From Bacteroidota bacterium (GTDB lineage: Bacteria > Bacteroidota > Ignavibacteria > Kryptoniales > JAKASW01): a DNA stretch of 16,027 nt. The stretch lies in NCBI GenBank assembly GCA_021789755.1, contig JAJYJD010000056.1, forward strand, positions 1 through 16,027, written 5' to 3'. Each line of letters begins with the position of its first letter. Within the stretch, counting starts at the first letter, position 1. Under the pieces are notes generated by a model. That model was not told the DNA's origin and searched no databases. It was given only the letters and a program-made list of their open reading frames with translations. Position numbers and translations under genes: made by a program. This document shows positions 14,760 to 16,027 of the stretch, piece after piece.

Positions 14760-15357
14760 TCGCCGCGGCCTTCTGCCCCGCGGGCGGGGTCTCCGACTTG
14801 ATCATTCCTATCTTGCGTGCGTACGCGAAGAGTCCGCCGGCGTTTATTATGTCGGCGGCGTCTCCAAGCGGGCGAAGCGCGAACGACTTGCCGGTCGACT
14901 TGTTCGTGATTTTGTTTGCCTCCAGGTCGATCTCGACCTGGTCGCCTGTGGAGAAAGACTTGTAGATGTTGTCCACCGACTCGAGCGGCATAACGAAGCC
15001 GCCGTCGACGGAATTGCGATAGAAAATCCGCGCATATGTCTGGGCCACTACCGCTTTGACGCCCGCGACCTGCAAGGCAAGCGGAGCATGTTCCCTGGAA
15101 GAACCGCATCCGAAGTTTTTTCCGCCGACGATGATGCTGAACTCGGATTGGAACTCGCCGTCCTTGATAAACTTGATGCCGCCCTTCGGCAGGCCGGACT
15201 CTTCCTCCGGAACTCCGCTCATCGCGAATTTGCCGTAGAGTTTCCGTTCCTCCGGTGAGTGAGTGTTGTAAACAAGGTGCCTGGCGGGGATAATCTGGTC
15301 GGTGTCTATGTTATCACCGGCTACGTATGCTTTTCCCGAAATCTTGTTTTCTGACAT
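14752..15357 (-). CDS. leuD: 3-isopropylmalate dehydratase small subunit
   Basis: LeuD pairs with LeuC to isomerise 2-isopropylmalate to 3-isopropylmalate in leucine synthesis. The 201-residue product shows AGDNIDTDQIIPARHL (13-28), the substrate-loop segment, GGKNFGCGSSREHAPLAL (78-95), and the ARIFYRNSVDGGF segment after it. Its style resembles plant-type and homoaconitase-like small subunits rather than the E. coli type, in line with the LeuC next to it. The last dozen residues (about 190-201) form a Pro/Ala/Lys tail without a clear role. The start has AGGAG about 11 bases upstream. It lies 172 bases after leuC and overlaps leuB. The substrate could in principle be homoaconitate or a related compound, but adjacency to leuB favours isopropylmalate. 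Confidence 0.95.
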   Translation of the reverse strand: MSENKISGKAYVAGDNIDTDQIIPARHLVYNTHSPEERKLYGKFAMSGVPEEESGLPKGGIKFIKDGEFQSEFSIIVGGKNFGCGSSREHAPLALQVAGVKAVVAQTYARIFYRNSVDGGFVMPLESVDNIYKSFSTGDQVEIDLEANKITNKSTGKSFALRPLGDAADIINAGGLFAYARKIGMIKSETPPAGQKAAANV

Positions 15358-15420
15358 TTTCTATCGATCTCCTGATTTCTACAATTGTTGGTCATCCAAA
15401 CTTCACGGTCAATAAATTCT

Positions 15421-15524
15421 AAACCCTGAGTCCAAAATCCTGGAAGAATTCTAATGACCTAAAGTCGAAACGATGAACTGCCGCGCGCGACGAATCGTCA
15501 TTTTGAATTTTGAGTTTAGGGTTT
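15421..15524. repeat. Imperfect palindromic repeat between leuC and leuD
   Basis: AAACCCTGAGTCCAAAAT (15421-15438) and ATTTTGAGTTTAGGGTTT (15507-15524) are inverted at 14 of 18 positions. A second pair, GAATTCTAATGAC (15446-15458) and GTCATTTTGAATTT (15497-15510), extends the palindrome inward with one gap. The loop centre is GC-rich (CCGCGCGCGAC). It is typical of short intergenic palindromes that can spread through a genome, and could fold in the leuC-leuD transcript. Confidence 0.55.
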
Positions 15525-15529
15525 CTGCT

Positions 15530-16027
15530 CTACACGAGATACTTCCTTGGGTCCGTAATCGTTCCGTTAAGTGCCGTTGCAGCTGCCGTTAAAGGCGACG
15601 CCAAATATACCTGCGATTTCTTCGATCCCATTCTGCCGGGGAAATTGCGGTTGGTCGTCGAGAGGCAGACTTCAGCGCCGTTCAGTCTGCCGAACGTGTC
15701 CTCCGGGCCGCCGAGGCAGGCTCCGCAGCTTGCATTGCCGATCCTGCATCCGGCTTGCTCGAAAATCTGGTGGAGCGATTTCCCGCCGATCTTGGTCTCA
15801 TGCAGACCTTTTGCGACGTCCGTCGTTGCCGGGACGATGAAGGTGTCTACCGCGGTCTTCTTCCCGTTGAGTATACGCGCTGCGGCTTTAAAGTCGGTCA
15901 GCTTTCCGCCTGTGCATGAACCGATATACACCCTGTCGACCTTCACGCCGGACAGATTTTCGGCTGTGTCCACGTTCTCAGGGGAGTGGGGTTTGGCGAC
16001 AAGGGGGATAAGTTTAGATGCATCGTA
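15530..16027 (-). CDS. leuC: 3-isopropylmalate dehydratase large subunit, C-terminal part (partial)
   Basis: The frame runs to the right edge without a start; about 165 residues, the last two fifths of a normal 420-residue LeuC, are visible. LeuC carries the [4Fe-4S] cluster that isomerises 2-isopropylmalate. Visible elements are PLVAKPHSPENV near the edge, IGSCTGGKLTDFKAA with the first cluster Cys, NASCGACLGGPEDTFGRLN with the other two, CLSTTNRNFPGRMGS and VYLASPLTAAATALNG. GSCTGG in place of the common GSCTNG marks the homoaconitase-like/plant-type branch, which agrees with the LeuD here. The TAG stop (15530-15532) is 172 bases before leuD. Homoaconitase is the alternative, made less likely by the leuD-leuB context. 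Confidence 0.93.
   Translation of the reverse strand, partial: YDASKLIPLVAKPHSPENVDTAENLSGVKVDRVYIGSCTGGKLTDFKAAARILNGKKTAVDTFIVPATTDVAKGLHETKIGGKSLHQIFEQAGCRIGNASCGACLGGPEDTFGRLNGAEVCLSTTNRNFPGRMGSKKSQVYLASPLTAAATALNGTITDPRKYLV

Noticed and set aside
14103..15258. Two long plus-strand frames opposite leuB and leuD
   Set aside because: leuB and leuD have complete motif sets; the opposite frames are shadows caused by codon bias.

Overview
The window carries bacterial chromosomal DNA from a Gram-negative organism: there are several signal-peptide-bearing outer-membrane beta-barrel proteins ending in an aromatic residue, and two periplasm-exported c-type heme proteins. GC content is moderate, and GTG and TTG starts are common. 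The mix of a FadL/OmpP1-type porin, a reaction-centre-type diheme cytochrome, spmA/spmB without sporulation context, and a LeuC/LeuD pair of the plant/homoaconitase-like kind fits an uncultured lineage of the Bacteroidota/Ignavibacteriota (FCB) neighbourhood. That placement is an inference from protein flavour only.

Layout, plus strand (1-8879): the 3' end of an Arg/Pro/Gln/Tyr-rich protein; a FadL/OmpP1-like outer-membrane protein and a second predicted barrel protein; then a tightly packed run of a membrane-anchored penicillin-acylase-family hydrolase, a Sir2 deacylase with the CobB/SIRT5 Tyr-x-x-Arg signature (ATGA overlap) and pyruvate kinase (TTG start inside the sirtuin gene). After a 232-base gap with a candidate promoter come an SPFH/stomatin-like protein and a zinc-ribbon/B-box/DUF2007-like protein.

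Layout, minus strand (13392 down to 8920): spmA (with a large extracytoplasmic insert), spmB (GTGA overlap), an outer-membrane barrel (3 bases later), a diheme reaction-centre-type cytochrome c, a strong intrinsic terminator, and a barrel protein with an N-terminal CxxCH heme motif. This looks like one envelope/redox operon. Its cytochrome start site is buried in a 17-bp near-perfect inverted repeat that begins 10 bases after the upstream stop codon, a good candidate for a translational-coupling switch.

Layout, minus strand (window end down to 13692): leuC (C-terminal part only), leuD and leuB, the isomerisation and oxidation steps of leucine biosynthesis. Two imperfect palindromic intergenic repeats sit between leuC and leuD and just after leuB.

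The most notable region is 8920-13392: the spmAB-barrel-cytochrome-heme/barrel cluster, with its start-site hairpin and its internal terminator. I see no CRISPR array, tRNA, rRNA, transposase or phage gene.
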